64,000 nt of DNA from Bartonella australis AUST/NH1 (GTDB lineage: Bacteria; Pseudomonadota; Alphaproteobacteria; Rhizobiales; Rhizobiaceae). Under the pieces are notes generated by a model. That model saw nothing but the letters and a program-made list of their open reading frames with translations, was not told where the DNA came from and did not search any database. Below, piece by piece: positions 36,827-47,794 of this stretch. How positions within the stretch are numbered: the first letter of the stretch is position 1; every line of letters starts with the position of its first letter. The translations under genes were made by a program, and so were the position numbers. The stretch lies in assembly GCF_000341355.1 (NCBI RefSeq), contig NC_020300.1:62001-126000 (forward strand). Reading direction: 5' to 3'.

Positions 36827-37912
36827 ATGAGCGATATTGAGCTTCTGGAGCAAGAAATTTGTCTAGCCTTAGAGACTGCTGATAACGAGCAGGAACTTGA
36901 AAGGGTGCGTGTTGCAGTATTAGGCAAAAAAGGCAGTATTTCTGAAAAGTTAAAGACATTAGCAAATATGGACGCTGATAAGCGTCACAAAGTTGGTTCC
37001 GCGCTTAACGGATTGAAAAAACGTTTTTTAGAATTATGGGCACAAAAGCGTGATATTCTTAAGCACCGAGCAATGACTTTGCGTCTCCGTGGTGAAACAG
37101 TTGACGTGACTTTGCCTGTTCGCTGTTCGCCTGTAGAGAGAGGTCGTATCCACCCTATCTCGCAAGTGATCCACGAAATTGTGGCTATTTATGCAGCTAT
37201 GGGTTTTTCTATAGCGGAAGGACCAGATATTGAAACGGACTATTATAATTTCACTGCGTTAAATTTTCCTGAAAATCACCCCGCGCGCGAAATGCACGAT
37301 ACTTTCTTTTTTAATGTAGATGAAACAGGGGAGCGGAAATTATTGCGCACTCATACATCGCCAGTGCAAATTCGTATGATGGAAAAGCAACAAAAACCAC
37401 TGCGCATCATTATTCCTGGTAAAGCTTACCGTATGGATTCTGACGCTACTCATTCACCGATGTTTCACCAGGTGGAAGGGCTGGTGATCGATGAGGCTTC
37501 TAATATGGCGCATATGATGTGGCTTCATGAGGCATTTTGTAAAGCATTTTTCGAAGTACCTTCGGTAAAGATGCGTTTTCGCCCATCTTTCTTTCCTTTT
37601 ACTGAACCATCTATGGAAGTGGATATTCAATGTGACCGTTCTAGTTCGGAAGTGAAATTTGGGGAAGGCAACGATTGGTTAGAGATTTTAGGATGTGGGA
37701 TGGTACATCCCCATGTACTGAAAAACGCTGGTTTCGACCCGGATAAATATCAAGGCTTTGCGTGGGGAATGGGCATTGACCGTATTGCTATGTTAAAATA
37801 CGGTATGCCCGATTTGCGGGCATTTTTTGACGCTGATCTGCGTTGGTTGAATCATTATGGTTTTCGTTGCCTTGACATATCTACTCTTTTTGCTGGTTTG
37901 AGCAATATGTGA
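36827..37912 (+). CDS. pheS: phenylalanyl-tRNA synthetase alpha subunit
   Basis: 361 residues. N-terminal coiled coil, then the class II core with [31 protein letters not shown] and motif 3 in [20 protein letters not shown]. Forms the alpha2beta2 enzyme with PheT, 31 bp downstream. Confidence 0.97.
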   Translation: MSDIELLEQEICLALETADNEQELERVRVAVLGKKGSISEKLKTLANMDADKRHKVGSALNGLKKRFLELWAQKRDILKHRAMTLRLRGETVDVTLPVRCSPVERGRIHPISQVIHEIVAIYAAMGFSIAEGPDIETDYYNFTALNFPENHPAREMHDTFFFNVDETGERKLLRTHTSPVQIRMMEKQQKPLRIIIPGKAYRMDSDATHSPMFHQVEGLVIDEASNMAHMMWLHEAFCKAFFEVPSVKMRFRPSFFPFTEPSMEVDIQCDRSSSEVKFGEGNDWLEILGCGMVHPHVLKNAGFDPDKYQGFAWGMGIDRIAMLKYGMPDLRAFFDADLRWLNHYGFRCLDISTLFAGLSNM

Positions 37913-37943
37913 TCTTGTGAAAGTTTTCACGTGAGGTTTAAAA

Positions 37944-40358
37944 ATGAAATTTACATTGTCTTGGTTGAAAGATCATTTGGAGACAGAGGCGTTTTTAGGT
38001 GAAATTTGCGATAAATTAACAGCCATTGGCCTTGAAGTTGAGCATATTGAGGACCGTTCTTCTTTAACAGATTTTGTAGTTGCGAAGATTTTAACGGCTA
38101 TTAAACATCCTGATGCAGATAAATTACAGATTTTGTCAGTAGATATAGGTTCGGGTGCGCCTGTGCAAATTGTTTGTGGAGCGCCAAACGCGCGTGTCGG
38201 ACTTATCGGTGTTCTTGCTTTGCCTGGGGCTTACGTGCCTGGGCTTGATATGACCCTATCTGTAGGGAAGATACGCGGTGTGGAGAGTTTTGGTATGATG
38301 TGCTCACAAGCGGAGCTCAAATTGTTAGGCGATCATGATGGGATTATTGAACTTCCGGAAGATGCGCCTGTCGGAATGCCGTTTGTGGCTTATGCAGGTT
38401 TAGATGACCCAGTAATTGATGTGAGTTTAACGCCTAATCGTCCTGATTGCGCAGGTATTCGCGGGATTGCTCGTGATTTAGCTGCTACTGGAATCGGGCG
38501 GTTAAAAGAATTGTTTTTGCCACAGTGCGTGACTTCTTTTGAAACATCGATTCAAGTTTCTTTGGATTTTTCCCAGACTACATCATTATGTTTGGGTTTT
38601 GCCTGGCGTGAAGTGCGCAATGTTCAGAATGGTATATCACCACAGTGGATGCAACAGCGTTTGACAGCAATCGGTTTAAAGCCGATTAATGCGCTGGTCG
38701 ATATAACTAACTATATAAGCTTTGATCTTGGTCGTCCGCTTCACGTTTTTGATGCAGATAAAATCAAAGGCGCTTTAACCGTACGTCGCGGTCGTGCGGG
38801 TGAGCAATTGCAAGCGCTTAACGGAAAAATCTACCAATTAGGGAGTCAGGATTGTGTCATCGCAGATGAAGAAGGAGTTGTGTCCATTGCTGGTATAATA
38901 GGCGGTGAAAGGACGAGCTGTGACGATACGACACGCCGCGTTATTATTGAATCAGCACTCTGGGATCCTCGGAGTATTGCTCAGACAGGCCGTAAATTAG
39001 GGCTTATCAGTGATGCACGGTATCGGTTTGAACGGGGTGTCGATCCAGCTTTTATGGAATCAGGGCTTGAGGTTGCAACAGGGTTAACGTTGAGTCTTTG
39101 CGGTGGTGAAGTATCGATGGCACAGGTTATTAGTTATCGAAAACCGGAAATTAAAGAAATTGTCTTTCCGTTTGCTGAAATTAAACGTTTGACTAATTTA
39201 GAAATAGAACATGAACGAGCTGCAACTATTTTAGTACAACTCGGATTTAGTATTGAGGGAAAAGGAGATGTGGTGACGGTTAAAGTACCGACATGGCGCC
39301 CTGATATCACCGGCAAGGCCGATTTAGTGGAAGAAGTGATGCGGATTTACGGGTTAGATAAAATCGAGCCTATGCCGTTAGAAGAATTTACGCAGGTAAA
39401 AGATTCAATTTTGACCTTTCCCCAAATTTGCTCGCATATTTCTCGTTGGGCTTTGGCTTGTAGAGGTATGGTTGAGGCGGTGACATGGTCATTTATTTCT
39501 GAAAGTCAAGCACTTGCATTCGGAGGCGGTCAGGAACAGCTTAAATTAGTTAATCCTATTGCCATCGACATGTCGGTGATGCGCCCTTCTCTTTTGCCTG
39601 GTTTGCTTGTAGCGGCACAGCGAAATGCTGATCGCGGTTTTTCTGATCTTGCTTTATTTGAAATCTCAAGCATTTACGCGGGTAATACACCCAATGAACA
39701 ACTGCGTGTCGCCAGTGGTATTCGCCACGGCACAGAAAGATTTGAAGGAGCGGGGCGTTTTTGGAGCGGAAGTGCGAAAGCAGTTGACGTTTTTGACGCC
39801 AAGGCGGACGCATTTGCCGTCTTAGAGGCATGTGGCGTAGATATGAACAAATTGCAGATTGAAGCTAAGGCGCCCGATTGGTACCACCCTGGTCGTTCAG
39901 GCGTCATTAAGCTTGGGCCGAAGATTATTCTTGGTTTTTTCGGTGTTTTTCACCCAGAGACATTGGAAAAATTAAATGTTAGTGGTCCTATATGCGGCTT
40001 TGAAATTTTTCTTGATAAAATTCCAGAGCAAAAGAAAAGAACAACTAAGATTCGTCCTTCTTTAAAATTATTGCCTTTTCAGACGGTGCGACGCGATTTT
40101 GCTTTTGTCGTCGATAAAGAAGTTGCGTCCTCTCTCGTTGTTCATGCCGCGAGTAGGGCAGACAAAAAACTTATTCGTTCAGTTCAGGTTTTTGATCTCT
40201 TTGAGGATACAACTCTTGGGGAAGGTAAAAAGTCTATAGCGATTGAAGTTGTTATCCAGCCTATTGAGAGAACCTTGACAGATGAAGATCTGGAAATGCT
40301 TACTTTGAAAGTGGTGGAAAGTGTCGCTAAAACAACAGGTGCGTATTTGCGGGGTTGA
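37944..40358 (+). CDS. pheT: phenylalanyl-tRNA synthetase beta subunit
   Basis: 804 residues with the full domain order: EMAP-like tRNA-binding domain (about 40-150), B3/B4 editing domain (about 210-380), B5 DNA-binding-like domain (about 400-480), catalytic-like core, and the FDX-ACB anticodon domain ([15 protein letters not shown] at the start). GAGG 8-10 bases before ATG. Confidence 0.97.
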   Translation: MKFTLSWLKDHLETEAFLGEICDKLTAIGLEVEHIEDRSSLTDFVVAKILTAIKHPDADKLQILSVDIGSGAPVQIVCGAPNARVGLIGVLALPGAYVPGLDMTLSVGKIRGVESFGMMCSQAELKLLGDHDGIIELPEDAPVGMPFVAYAGLDDPVIDVSLTPNRPDCAGIRGIARDLAATGIGRLKELFLPQCVTSFETSIQVSLDFSQTTSLCLGFAWREVRNVQNGISPQWMQQRLTAIGLKPINALVDITNYISFDLGRPLHVFDADKIKGALTVRRGRAGEQLQALNGKIYQLGSQDCVIADEEGVVSIAGIIGGERTSCDDTTRRVIIESALWDPRSIAQTGRKLGLISDARYRFERGVDPAFMESGLEVATGLTLSLCGGEVSMAQVISYRKPEIKEIVFPFAEIKRLTNLEIEHERAATILVQLGFSIEGKGDVVTVKVPTWRPDITGKADLVEEVMRIYGLDKIEPMPLEEFTQVKDSILTFPQICSHISRWALACRGMVEAVTWSFISESQALAFGGGQEQLKLVNPIAIDMSVMRPSLLPGLLVAAQRNADRGFSDLALFEISSIYAGNTPNEQLRVASGIRHGTERFEGAGRFWSGSAKAVDVFDAKADAFAVLEACGVDMNKLQIEAKAPDWYHPGRSGVIKLGPKIILGFFGVFHPETLEKLNVSGPICGFEIFLDKIPEQKKRTTKIRPSLKLLPFQTVRRDFAFVVDKEVASSLVVHAASRADKKLIRSVQVFDLFEDTTLGEGKKSIAIEVVIQPIERTLTDEDLEMLTLKVVESVAKTTGAYLRG

Positions 40359-40607
40359 TTTTTATTTTCTCGTTTTAGATCACTATCGTGAATAGGGCGT
40401 CTTTAAGTTCTTTTGTGCGTTAGAGAGGGAAGCGCGGAAGCTAAGATGTGTTATAGGCTTTTTAAAATGAGTCTTTGTAGTAGGAGGCCATTGCTGAAAT
40501 TGTGCATATTTTTTAGGGAAAAGAAGGTATTTTAAGCGACTAAAAAAATTATCATTTTCGGGGTGGTTTTTTATTGCCAGGGCAGAAATTAGTTGTTATC
40601 TACAAAT

Positions 40608-40626
40608 GGTAATGCAAATCATTAGC
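40608..40626. promoter_or_regulatory. Fur/Mur-type box upstream of sitA
   Basis: The 19-mer GGTAATGCAAATCATTAGC matches the classical Fur box GATAATGATAATCATTATC at 15 of 19 positions and is an imperfect dyad. It ends 10 bp before the sitA ATG, so binding would block initiation. In Hyphomicrobiales the Fur homologue (Mur) represses sitABCD in response to manganese; whether Fur or Mur acts here is inference. Confidence 0.7.
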
Positions 40627-40636
40627 AATATAGAGA

Positions 40637-41536
40637 ATGTCGGTGGGAATAAAAGCGTTTTTTATTGTAATTTTGGGAAGTTTGATTTTTGGGATACCTA
40701 GCTCGGTTTTGAGCGCTAGCAAATTCAAAGCTGTTACGACTTTCACTATTATTGCTGATATGGCTCGTAATGTAGCGGGTGACGTTGCTGATGTTGAGTC
40801 AATAACCAAACCAGGTGCTGAAATTCATGAATATCAGCCTACTCCGCGCGATCTTATGCGTGCGCAAGGGGCTGATCTCATATTGTGGAATGGATTAGAA
40901 CTGGAGCTTTGGTTTGAAAAATTTTTCCAAAATATCAAGGATGTTCCAAGTGTGATCGTTTCAAAAGGCGTCGTGCCGATTGAAATTGGCGATGGGCCTT
41001 TTAGCGGTAAACCGAATCCTCACGCGTGGATGTCACCGACTGCAGCTTTGATTTACGTCAATAATATTCGTGACGCTTTTATACAGTATGATCCCGAGCA
41101 TGCCGCTACCTATAAAGAAAATGCCGAGATTTATAAACGGAAGATTCGCTCAAATATTGAACCGATCAAATCTAAATTAGGGGCTTTGCCGGAAAATAAG
41201 CGCTGGCTTGTGACGAGCGAAGGTGCATTTAGTTATTTAGCCCGTGATTTCGGCCTGAAAGAACTTTATTTATGGCCAATTAATGCTGATCAGCAGGGGA
41301 CACCACAACAGGTTAAATATGTTATTGATATGGTTCGAAAATATGGTATCCAGGCAGTTTTTTCTGAGAGTACTATTTCTGCTGCGCCCGCCAAGCAAGT
41401 TGCGAGAGAAACAGGGGCTAAATATGGTGGAGTACTTTATGTGGATTCACTTAGTGAGAAGAACGGTGAAGTGCCTACCTATATTGATTTATTGCGTGTT
41501 ACAAGCGGGCGTATTGCCGGTGCTTTATCGAATTAG
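40637..41536 (+). CDS. sitA: manganese/iron ABC transporter, periplasmic binding protein
   Basis: 299 residues. Signal peptide in the first 27 residues ([21 protein letters not shown]). Cluster A-I metal-binding fold with ligands expected in [20 protein letters not shown] and [15 protein letters not shown]. First gene of sitABCD, with a Fur-like operator over its start. Assignment to Mn(II)/Fe(II) rather than zinc rests on similarity to SitA/YfeA and on the operon. Confidence 0.88.
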   Translation: MSVGIKAFFIVILGSLIFGIPSSVLSASKFKAVTTFTIIADMARNVAGDVADVESITKPGAEIHEYQPTPRDLMRAQGADLILWNGLELELWFEKFFQNIKDVPSVIVSKGVVPIEIGDGPFSGKPNPHAWMSPTAALIYVNNIRDAFIQYDPEHAATYKENAEIYKRKIRSNIEPIKSKLGALPENKRWLVTSEGAFSYLARDFGLKELYLWPINADQQGTPQQVKYVIDMVRKYGIQAVFSESTISAAPAKQVARETGAKYGGVLYVDSLSEKNGEVPTYIDLLRVTSGRIAGALSN

Positions 41537-41547
41537 GCAAGGGGACA

Positions 41548-42294
41548 ATGGCTGAGTCTGGAATATACGCTCAAGGGATAACAGTGACTTACAGCAACGG
41601 GCATACAGCTTTGTGCGAAGTAAGTTTTGAGAGCCCAGTAGGTTCTATTACGGCGCTTATTGGGGTCAACGGATCAGGAAAATCAACGCTCTTTAAGACT
41701 ATTATGGGGTTTGTGCGGCCTTCAAAGGGAAAAATTCGTGTTTTAGATTTGTGTGTTAAAAAGGCTTTGAAGCAGAATCTTATTGCTTATGTGCCCCAGA
41801 GCGAGGACGTTGATTGGGATTTCCCTGTTCTTGTTGAAGACGTTGTACTGATGGGGCGCTATGGCCGTATGAATTTTTTTCGTCACGCGCGAGCACAAGA
41901 TTATGAAGCTGTCCGTGTTGCTCTAGAACGTGTAGATATGTCGGCATTCGCCAAGCGCCAAATTGGCGAACTTTCTGGTGGACAGAAAAAGCGTGTCTTT
42001 CTTGCACGTTCTCTCGCACAGCAGGCGAAGGTCATTTTATTAGATGAGCCATTTACGGGGGTCGATATTAAAACAGAAGATAAAATTATCGCTTTGTTGC
42101 GGGATCTCCGTGAAGAAGGCGCTGTAATATTGGTTTCTACCCATAATTTAGGCTCTGTTCGTGAATTTTGTGATCACACAGTTTTAATAAAAAAGACTGT
42201 TGTGGCTTCCGGATTAACAGAAGCGGTATTTACGCAGAAAAACCTTGAAAAGACTTTTGATGGTACTCTGCGTCACCATATTTTAAACTCTTAA
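41548..42294 (+). CDS. sitB: manganese/iron ABC transporter, ATPase
   Basis: 248 residues. Walker [12 protein letters not shown], signature [17 protein letters not shown], Walker [13 protein letters not shown] and the switch His in VSTHNL. 11 bp after sitA. Confidence 0.93.
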   Translation: MAESGIYAQGITVTYSNGHTALCEVSFESPVGSITALIGVNGSGKSTLFKTIMGFVRPSKGKIRVLDLCVKKALKQNLIAYVPQSEDVDWDFPVLVEDVVLMGRYGRMNFFRHARAQDYEAVRVALERVDMSAFAKRQIGELSGGQKKRVFLARSLAQQAKVILLDEPFTGVDIKTEDKIIALLRDLREEGAVILVSTHNLGSVREFCDHTVLIKKTVVASGLTEAVFTQKNLEKTFDGTLRHHILNS

Positions 42295-42372
42295 AAGCGC
42301 AAAAAAATAACGTTTGTTCAAGTAGCGGGGAAACTTATTTTTTGACAGTGATAGAATGCTGGAGCATGTTTC

Positions 42373-43239
42373 ATGATATTTTGGTTGCTTGAGCCGTTTC
42401 ATTATCAATATATGATTAATGCAATGTGGGTTTCAGGGTTAGTGGGGTGCGTTTGCGCTTTTCTTTCTGCTTTTTTGATGTTGAAAGGTTGGTCGCTGAT
42501 TGGTGATGCACTTTCTCATTCGATCGTACCGGGGGTAGCTGGAGCCTATCTTTTGGGGCTTCCTTTTTCGCTTGGAGCTTTTTTTTCTGGTGGATTAGCT
42601 GCAGCAGCGATGTTATTTTTTAACCATCGGACCAAATTAAAGGAAGATGCAATTATTGGTTTAATTTTTTCTTCCTTTTTTGCTGTTGGGCTATTTCTCA
42701 AGTCCTTAAAACCAATGGCTGTCAATATCGACACGATTGTTCTTGGAAATATTTTGGCAGTGAGTTCATCAGATATTTTACAATTGGCTTTAATTGGCTT
42801 TATCTCTTTATTGATACTTCTTTTAAAATGGAGAGATTTATTAGTTGTTTTATTTGACGAAAATCACGCACGTGTCATCGGGCTGAACGTAAAGCTGTTA
42901 AAGGTTCTTTTTTTTACATTGCTCGCCGCTTGCACTGTTTCTGCTATGCAAACGGTAGGAGCTTTTTTAGTTATTTGCCTCGTGGTGACGCCAGGGGCGA
43001 CCGCTTATCTTTTAAGTGATCGTTTTGAAAATCTTTTAGTGATTGCAGTAGCAATTGGAACATTTACGAGTGTACTCGGTGTTTACGTAAGTTATTTTTT
43101 GGATGCGCAAACAGGCGGTATTGTTGTGCTTTTCCAAGCATTTTTGTTTACTATAACTTTTATTTTTGCTCCTAAACATGGTTTTATCGCTGCGCGTTTA
43201 CGTGTAAGAACAGCAAAAAAAGGTGCGATTGTACCATGA
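42373..43239 (+). CDS. sitC: manganese/iron ABC transporter, permease
   Basis: 288 residues, ABC-3 permease with about eight membrane helices (LKGWSLIGDALSHSIVPGVA is the conserved N-terminal loop). Its stop overlaps the sitD start by 4 bp. The 78-bp gap from sitB holds no feature. Confidence 0.9.
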   Translation: MIFWLLEPFHYQYMINAMWVSGLVGCVCAFLSAFLMLKGWSLIGDALSHSIVPGVAGAYLLGLPFSLGAFFSGGLAAAAMLFFNHRTKLKEDAIIGLIFSSFFAVGLFLKSLKPMAVNIDTIVLGNILAVSSSDILQLALIGFISLLILLLKWRDLLVVLFDENHARVIGLNVKLLKVLFFTLLAACTVSAMQTVGAFLVICLVVTPGATAYLLSDRFENLLVIAVAIGTFTSVLGVYVSYFLDAQTGGIVVLFQAFLFTITFIFAPKHGFIAARLRVRTAKKGAIVP

Positions 43240-44141
43240 TAGATCAGTTACTGTTGCCTTTTCAGTTCCCTTTTATGATTAAGGGTATGATTATTACTAT
43301 TATTCTTGCTATTCCGTTGGCTATACTTTCTTGTTTTCTTATTTTGAAAGGATGGGCGCTTTTAGGAGATGCGATTTCTCATGCAGTTTTTCCTGGTGTG
43401 ATTATTGGCTATATGGCGACGCCGTGGGTAATGATATTTTTGGCCTCTTTACCGTTTTCTTGGTGTCAGCATGTACGTCCAGCAAATGTCACGATGACTT
43501 TGATTGCTTGCGGTGCTTTTATGGCTGGTATGATCTGCGCTATCATAACAGGTTTTTTAGGGAGAAATAGCCGCATCAAACAAGATACAGTAATGGGTAT
43601 TGTTTTTTCATCTATGTTTGGTTTAGGGCTCGTTTTGGCGACGACGATTTATAGTAGTTTAGATTTGAGGCATATTCTATTCGGTAATCTTTTAGGCATT
43701 AACTGGCTCGATATTACGCAGACAGCGGTAATTGCTACGGTTGTCACTCTCATTTTGGGAGCAAAATGGCGAGATTTTACACTATACATTTTTGATCCAA
43801 TTCAGGGACGCGCAATAGGACTCCAGATATCGGTGCTTCATTATACTCTTTTAACGATGATTTCCCTCACTATTGTCGCAGCTTTGAAAGCTGTTGGAAT
43901 TATCTTAGTCGTATCTTTATTGATCGCGCCGGGAGCGATTTCCTATCTCATTACAAAGCGGTTTTCTTCCATGTTATTGGTCGCTATGTTTGTCGCAGTT
44001 TTTTCTAGTTTTTGGGGAATTTATCTTAGCTTATTCATTGGTTCTGATTCCGCTTCTACAGTTGTATTGCTTTTAACGCTGATTTTTCTCGCCGTTTTTG
44101 CGTCAACTTTTTGTCGCCGAAATTCGGCTCGGGAGATTTAA
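43236..44141 (+). CDS. sitD: manganese/iron ABC transporter, permease
   Basis: 301 residues, paralogous to SitC (LKGWALLGDAISHAVFPGVI at the same place), forming the heterodimeric membrane channel. Starts inside the sitC stop (ATGA). Confidence 0.9.
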   Translation: MIDQLLLPFQFPFMIKGMIITIILAIPLAILSCFLILKGWALLGDAISHAVFPGVIIGYMATPWVMIFLASLPFSWCQHVRPANVTMTLIACGAFMAGMICAIITGFLGRNSRIKQDTVMGIVFSSMFGLGLVLATTIYSSLDLRHILFGNLLGINWLDITQTAVIATVVTLILGAKWRDFTLYIFDPIQGRAIGLQISVLHYTLLTMISLTIVAALKAVGIILVVSLLIAPGAISYLITKRFSSMLLVAMFVAVFSSFWGIYLSLFIGSDSASTVVLLLTLIFLAVFASTFCRRNSAREI

Positions 44142-44218
44142 GCGCAGTGGAATTTATGCATAGCAGGCATGCATTTTTGTATATTGTTTATAAAGTTTAT
44201 TTCCATTAGATAGTCCTC

Positions 44219-44330
44219 CGCTAGCTTGTTTCCTCCTAATGTCTAGCGAGCGAATGCGGCGTTTTCTCCTCCCAAAGCTGCGTTCGTATTTGAAAGGCTG
44301 CATTGATTTATTCTGCAGCCTTTTTATTTT
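44219..44330 (+). ncRNA. candidate AbcR-like sRNA, three hairpins
   Basis: Three consecutive hairpins lie between sitD and ybaN. Hairpin 1: CGCTAG (44219-44224) / CTAGCG (44243-44248), with loop containing TTTCCTCCTAATG. Hairpin 2: CGAATGCGGC (44251-44260) / GCTGCGTTCG (44277-44286), with loop containing TCTCCTCCC. Hairpin 3: a strong rho-independent terminator (44293-44323 plus T tract). Two single-stranded CCUCC anti-Shine-Dalgarno loops and a terminator are the design of alphaproteobacterial AbcR (alpha-r15) sRNAs, which bind mRNA ribosome sites with Hfq. The promoter was not pinned down and the 5' end is a guess. It could also be only the sitD 3' UTR. Confidence 0.5.
44293..44330 (+). terminator. 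rho-independent terminator
   Basis: AAAGGCTGCA / TGCAGCCTTT, a perfect 10-bp stem with an 11-base loop, then TTATTTTT. It ends either the sit operon 3' UTR or the candidate sRNA. Confidence 0.9.
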
Positions 44331-44482
44331 TCTAAAATTTATTCCTTCTTGAAAACTTCAAAAGGGTCATCATATTCGGTAAATCGCTTTATCTTCAGGG
44401 GGGAAACAGCTGCGCGTTGTAGATGTATAAAAGTCGGGATTTTTACATACGGTATCTAAGTAAAAGAAAATGGCAATGAATA

Positions 44483-44884
44483 ATGAAAAACGATTTTAAG
44501 GTATCTCGTCTTTTGCGTATATTCTATTTTGCGTTGGGGTGTGTAACAATCGTATTGGGTGTCATCGGCGTGGTTTTACCTATCATGCCGACAGTTCCTT
44601 TTTTATTGCTTGCATCATGGTGTTTTGCTCGTTCATCACCGCGTTTTCATTATTGGTTGCATCACCACCGGATTTTTGGCCCACCTATTAAGCAATGGGA
44701 AGAGAGCAGAATCATTCCGTTATTTATTAAAATTTTTGCTATTGTCAGTATGGCTAGTGGCTTTTTATCGTTTTTGGTGATTGTGCACCCCGCTTTGTGG
44801 TTTGCTTTATTGACTGCCGCTGTTTTGCTAGTGATTGCTGTTTATATTATGACACGCCCGTCATCCTCATCATTACCGAAATAA
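44483..44884 (+). CDS. ybaN: YbaN/DUF454 inner membrane protein
   Basis: 133 residues with three membrane helices. Family signature GVVLPIMPTVPFLLLASWCFARSSPRF (split here: VLPIMPTVPFLLLASW and CFARSSPRFHYWL). Function unknown. A strong terminator begins at its stop codon. Confidence 0.85.
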   Translation: MKNDFKVSRLLRIFYFALGCVTIVLGVIGVVLPIMPTVPFLLLASWCFARSSPRFHYWLHHHRIFGPPIKQWEESRIIPLFIKIFAIVSMASGFLSFLVIVHPALWFALLTAAVLLVIAVYIMTRPSSSSLPK

Positions 44885-44910
44885 AAGATTTATTAAGTGA
44901 ATAAATCTTT
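44884..44910. terminator. terminator after ybaN
   Basis: AAAGATTTATT (44884-44894) and AATAAATCTTT (44900-44910) form a perfect 11-bp stem with a 5-base loop starting at the ybaN stop, followed by AGTTTTG. AT-only stem, so probably weak but bidirectional. Confidence 0.65.
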
Positions 44911-45273
44911 AGTTTTGCTCATTATATTAAACTTAGTATAGAGGTTTTTTTGGGTTAAAAAATTCAGGATAAGGCCGCTTTGTATTAGTACAGGGCTCAG
45001 TTCATGAATTTTCTCTAAATATTACGGGATTGCGTAGGGTGGCGTTGGCGAACGCAGCGCTACCAGTGAGGGGAATCGCGCAGAAAGATTGCGTAAATAG
45101 TTGTGAATCATTTCAATAAGCTGGGGCAGATCGCTTATGTTACGGTGTTGTGCTTATACGTTAAGATAATAAATGATACACGCCTGTTTACTACCGGGCG
45201 ATCGCTTATCAGTCACCTTTTGTTTATATAAGCGGGCCGACAATCAAATTCTGATAAGTTTGATAATGTGTTA
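44911..45273. other. 363-bp gap without a gene
   Basis: Between convergent ybaN and pncB. No coding pattern recognised on either strand. Confidence 0.45.
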
Positions 45274-46551
45274 TTATTTTTTAGCAAAAAAATTCAAATA
45301 GCGTTTTATTTCTTGGGGATCACCGATAGCTTTTTCGGGGTTATCTGAAAGCTTGACTGCCGGCCGACCGTTGGCGCAAGTGGCTTTGCAGACGAGAGAA
45401 AGAGCATCAAGATTGACAGTTTCCTGAGGGGCGCAATCTTCAAAATCATTGGTAAGGTTAGTTCCCCACCCAAAATTCATGCGTACTTTGCCGTGAAAAT
45501 GATGGTAAGTTTTTTCAATCGTATCTACATCCAGTGCATCAGAAAAAATCAGTAATTTTTCACGTGGATTTTTCCCTTTTTCTTGCCACCATTTGATGAT
45601 ACGCTCGCCTCCCTCGATGGGGGGAGCGCTGTCGGGTCTGAAGCCTTTCCAGTCCGCTACCCAGTCGGGTGCGTTGCGTAGGAATGCTTCGGTGCCGAAA
45701 GCATCGGGCAAAACGATCAGGAGGTTGTTGCCGTAATAGTGGTTCCAATCTTCCAGGACCCGGTAAGGTGCCGTGCGTAGCTCGTCGTCGTTGTTGGCGA
45801 GGGCAGCGGTGACCATAGGCAGTTCGTGTGCGTTTGTGCCGAGGGCTTCTAAATCTGTATCCATGGCCAGAAGGACGTTGGAGGTGCCTGCGAAAGAATC
45901 GCCGATTCCTTCTTTTAACGCTTCAACACACCAGCGTTGCCATAAAAAAGAATGGCGCCGTCGGGTGCCGAAGTCGGATATTTTAATATCCGGGAGTTTT
46001 TTGAGACGTTCAATTTTGCTCCACATTTTTGTTTTGGCACGGGCATAAAGCACATCAAGTGCGAAACGGCCGAGGTTTTTCATAGCAGCACGCGAACGTA
46101 ACTCACTGATAATAGCAAGAGCAGGGATCTCCCATAAAGAACTGCGAGCCCATGGGCCGTGAAAATGTAGGATATATTGGCCGTCTCTTTTAGTGAGTTC
46201 ATATTCAGGGAGCTGGAAGTTTTCAAGCCAATGAAGAAAATCCGGCTTGAAAATTTGCTGACGGCCGTAGAATGTATTACCAGCAAGCCATATCATTTCT
46301 TTTTTGGTGAAGCGCAAACTAAGAGCGTGGTCAAGCTGAGCGCGCAGCTCACCTTCATCAATATCGTTAACAAGAGAAACGGTTTTTGTGCGATTAATGA
46401 GAGAAAATGTAACATTAACATTTGGATAAAGCCCCCAAATCATCTGCACCATAAGGAGTTTATAAAAATCCGTATCGAGAAGAGAGCGAATGATTGGGTC
46501 AAGTTTCCATGTATGGTCGTAAACACGCCTAGCAATATCTGTGTGGTTCAT
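45274..46551 (-). CDS. pncB: nicotinate phosphoribosyltransferase
   Basis: 425 residues. Converts nicotinate and PRPP to nicotinate mononucleotide for NAD salvage. Signatures: [16 protein letters not shown], the [14 protein letters not shown] segment with phosphate-binding and active-site residues, and [14 protein letters not shown] gene of the salvage route expected in host-dependent bacteria. Confidence 0.93.
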   Translation of the reverse strand: MNHTDIARRVYDHTWKLDPIIRSLLDTDFYKLLMVQMIWGLYPNVNVTFSLINRTKTVSLVNDIDEGELRAQLDHALSLRFTKKEMIWLAGNTFYGRQQIFKPDFLHWLENFQLPEYELTKRDGQYILHFHGPWARSSLWEIPALAIISELRSRAAMKNLGRFALDVLYARAKTKMWSKIERLKKLPDIKISDFGTRRRHSFLWQRWCVEALKEGIGDSFAGTSNVLLAMDTDLEALGTNAHELPMVTAALANNDDELRTAPYRVLEDWNHYYGNNLLIVLPDAFGTEAFLRNAPDWVADWKGFRPDSAPPIEGGERIIKWWQEKGKNPREKLLIFSDALDVDTIEKTYHHFHGKVRMNFGWGTNLTNDFEDCAPQETVNLDALSLVCKATCANGRPAVKLSDNPEKAIGDPQEIKRYLNFFAKK

Positions 46552-46689
46552 AATTTTCTCTCTTTTAGCTCAGTGAAGTATAAAACAGTTGCCAAAACGA
46601 GTGCTGCCGCAAAAGATTCAAGGACTTATAACAATTTTGTTTTTTTGAGCAATATAAAAAGGAATTTTACTCTTTTTGATTTGGAGGTT

Positions 46690-47240
46690 TAAGAGTGTGT
46701 ATACTTTCATAGTTTCCCGTTTTGTTTAAGTTTAGCTCTATACCAGCTTGAACATATGATTTACCGTTAATACTGAGTATATTTTCTTAAGTCCATTTAA
46801 CTTTAATAGTATAAACAGCATCATGAAATTTGATCTTTGCTTTATATTCGGGCTCAGAGCAAGGCAAATGCGGGCGTGAAAATAGCTGATTGTCTTGATG
46901 ATAAATCTCGAGAATAGTTCAGGTCGTTGCGCGATAAAACCACTATGCTGAGCCCGTATATCACGCCTAGCTGCACTATCATCGACATGGTTCAGCGGCC
47001 GTAGATATCCGCAGCTATTACGTAATGGCTTGATATGATAAATTTTGTTTTTTTGATCATGGGTAATTAGGCTTATCTTAGAAAATAAGGTACAGGTTTT
47101 GTCTATTTTAGCGAGCGCTAAAATGCTCTAAATCGCGCTATGGGCACACTGACCGCCATTTTCGCAAATTCTTGATGGATAGCCTTTAATATAGTCCGGT
47201 TCGAGAGTATTTTCTAAAGCAAAAGAATATACAAAATTGT
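46690..47240 (-). pseudogene. ndvB: decayed ndvB (cyclic beta-1,2-glucan synthase) C terminus
   Basis: The minus strand carries, in order but in several frames broken by stops: PDYIKGYPSRICENGGQCAH, SILALAKIDKTCTLFSKIS, YVIAADIYGR, TGSA-WFYRA and TILEI, and finally EYKAKIKFHDAVYTIKVKW and YVQAGIELNL. These follow the end of the GH94 phosphorylase domain of NdvB/ChvB (family pattern GYPPGIRENGGQYTHAA, LALAKLG, YVVAADVY, TGSAGWMYRA). At least two frameshifts and three stops are visible. Only the last 180 or so codons of a protein of nearly 2,900 residues remain, so loss of cyclic glucan synthesis from this locus is old. Confidence 0.8.
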
Positions 47241-47740
47241 TGCCTTTTTATAAAGAGGAAGTTGTTTGATAAAGGATTTTGAAAAACTGCTGCGTAACTG
47301 CGTATGGTTTCATCAATGATCTAATAGTCATCGATGAGACACTAAGCAGGTAGCGGAAGGGTTTCATTGTTATGGCACACCAATATCGCTTGTATGAACA
47401 GCACGGAGGATAAATTTGGCCTTTCCGGCCAATCGCCCGCGAAAATTGTTCCTTTTTTCATACTCAGAAAGTGAAACTTCTTCGTCAGAAGTTATGTCAC
47501 GACCTAGTTTATGGAGATCCCTGAGAATTTACTGACCAAATGAATGGGGGATTCAGTCTCAATAAGGCAGCGGATTTTTGTTTATTCAGAAAAAACCGCT
47601 TCGTGAGAGGTATTATAAGTGCCATTCATTAGATAGCTTCTTTTTTATTCAACAAGCGCCTGGCATTTTATTTTAGTAACAAAAATTCCCCGCTTTTATC
47701 GGTAAATCCGAGCGATTAGAGAGCGAGAGAGCAGGTAATT
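47241..47740. other. gap between ndvB remnant and rpsA
   Basis: About 500 bp that would be further upstream ndvB sequence. I could not trace the protein confidently beyond 47240; a short GDWPER-containing frame near 47430 is suggestive but too weak to call. Confidence 0.4.
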
Positions 47741-47775
47741 GAAAAACAAAAGGCCGCTCAAAAAACAAGCGGCCT
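47741..47775 (-). terminator. rpsA terminator
   Basis: Read on the minus strand: AGGCCGCT, a nine-base loop, AGCGGCCT, then TTTGTTTTTC. Arms at 47751-47758 and 47768-47775, starting 20 bp after the rpsA stop. Confidence 0.9.
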
Positions 47776-47794
47776 CCATTTAATTCTTAACTTA

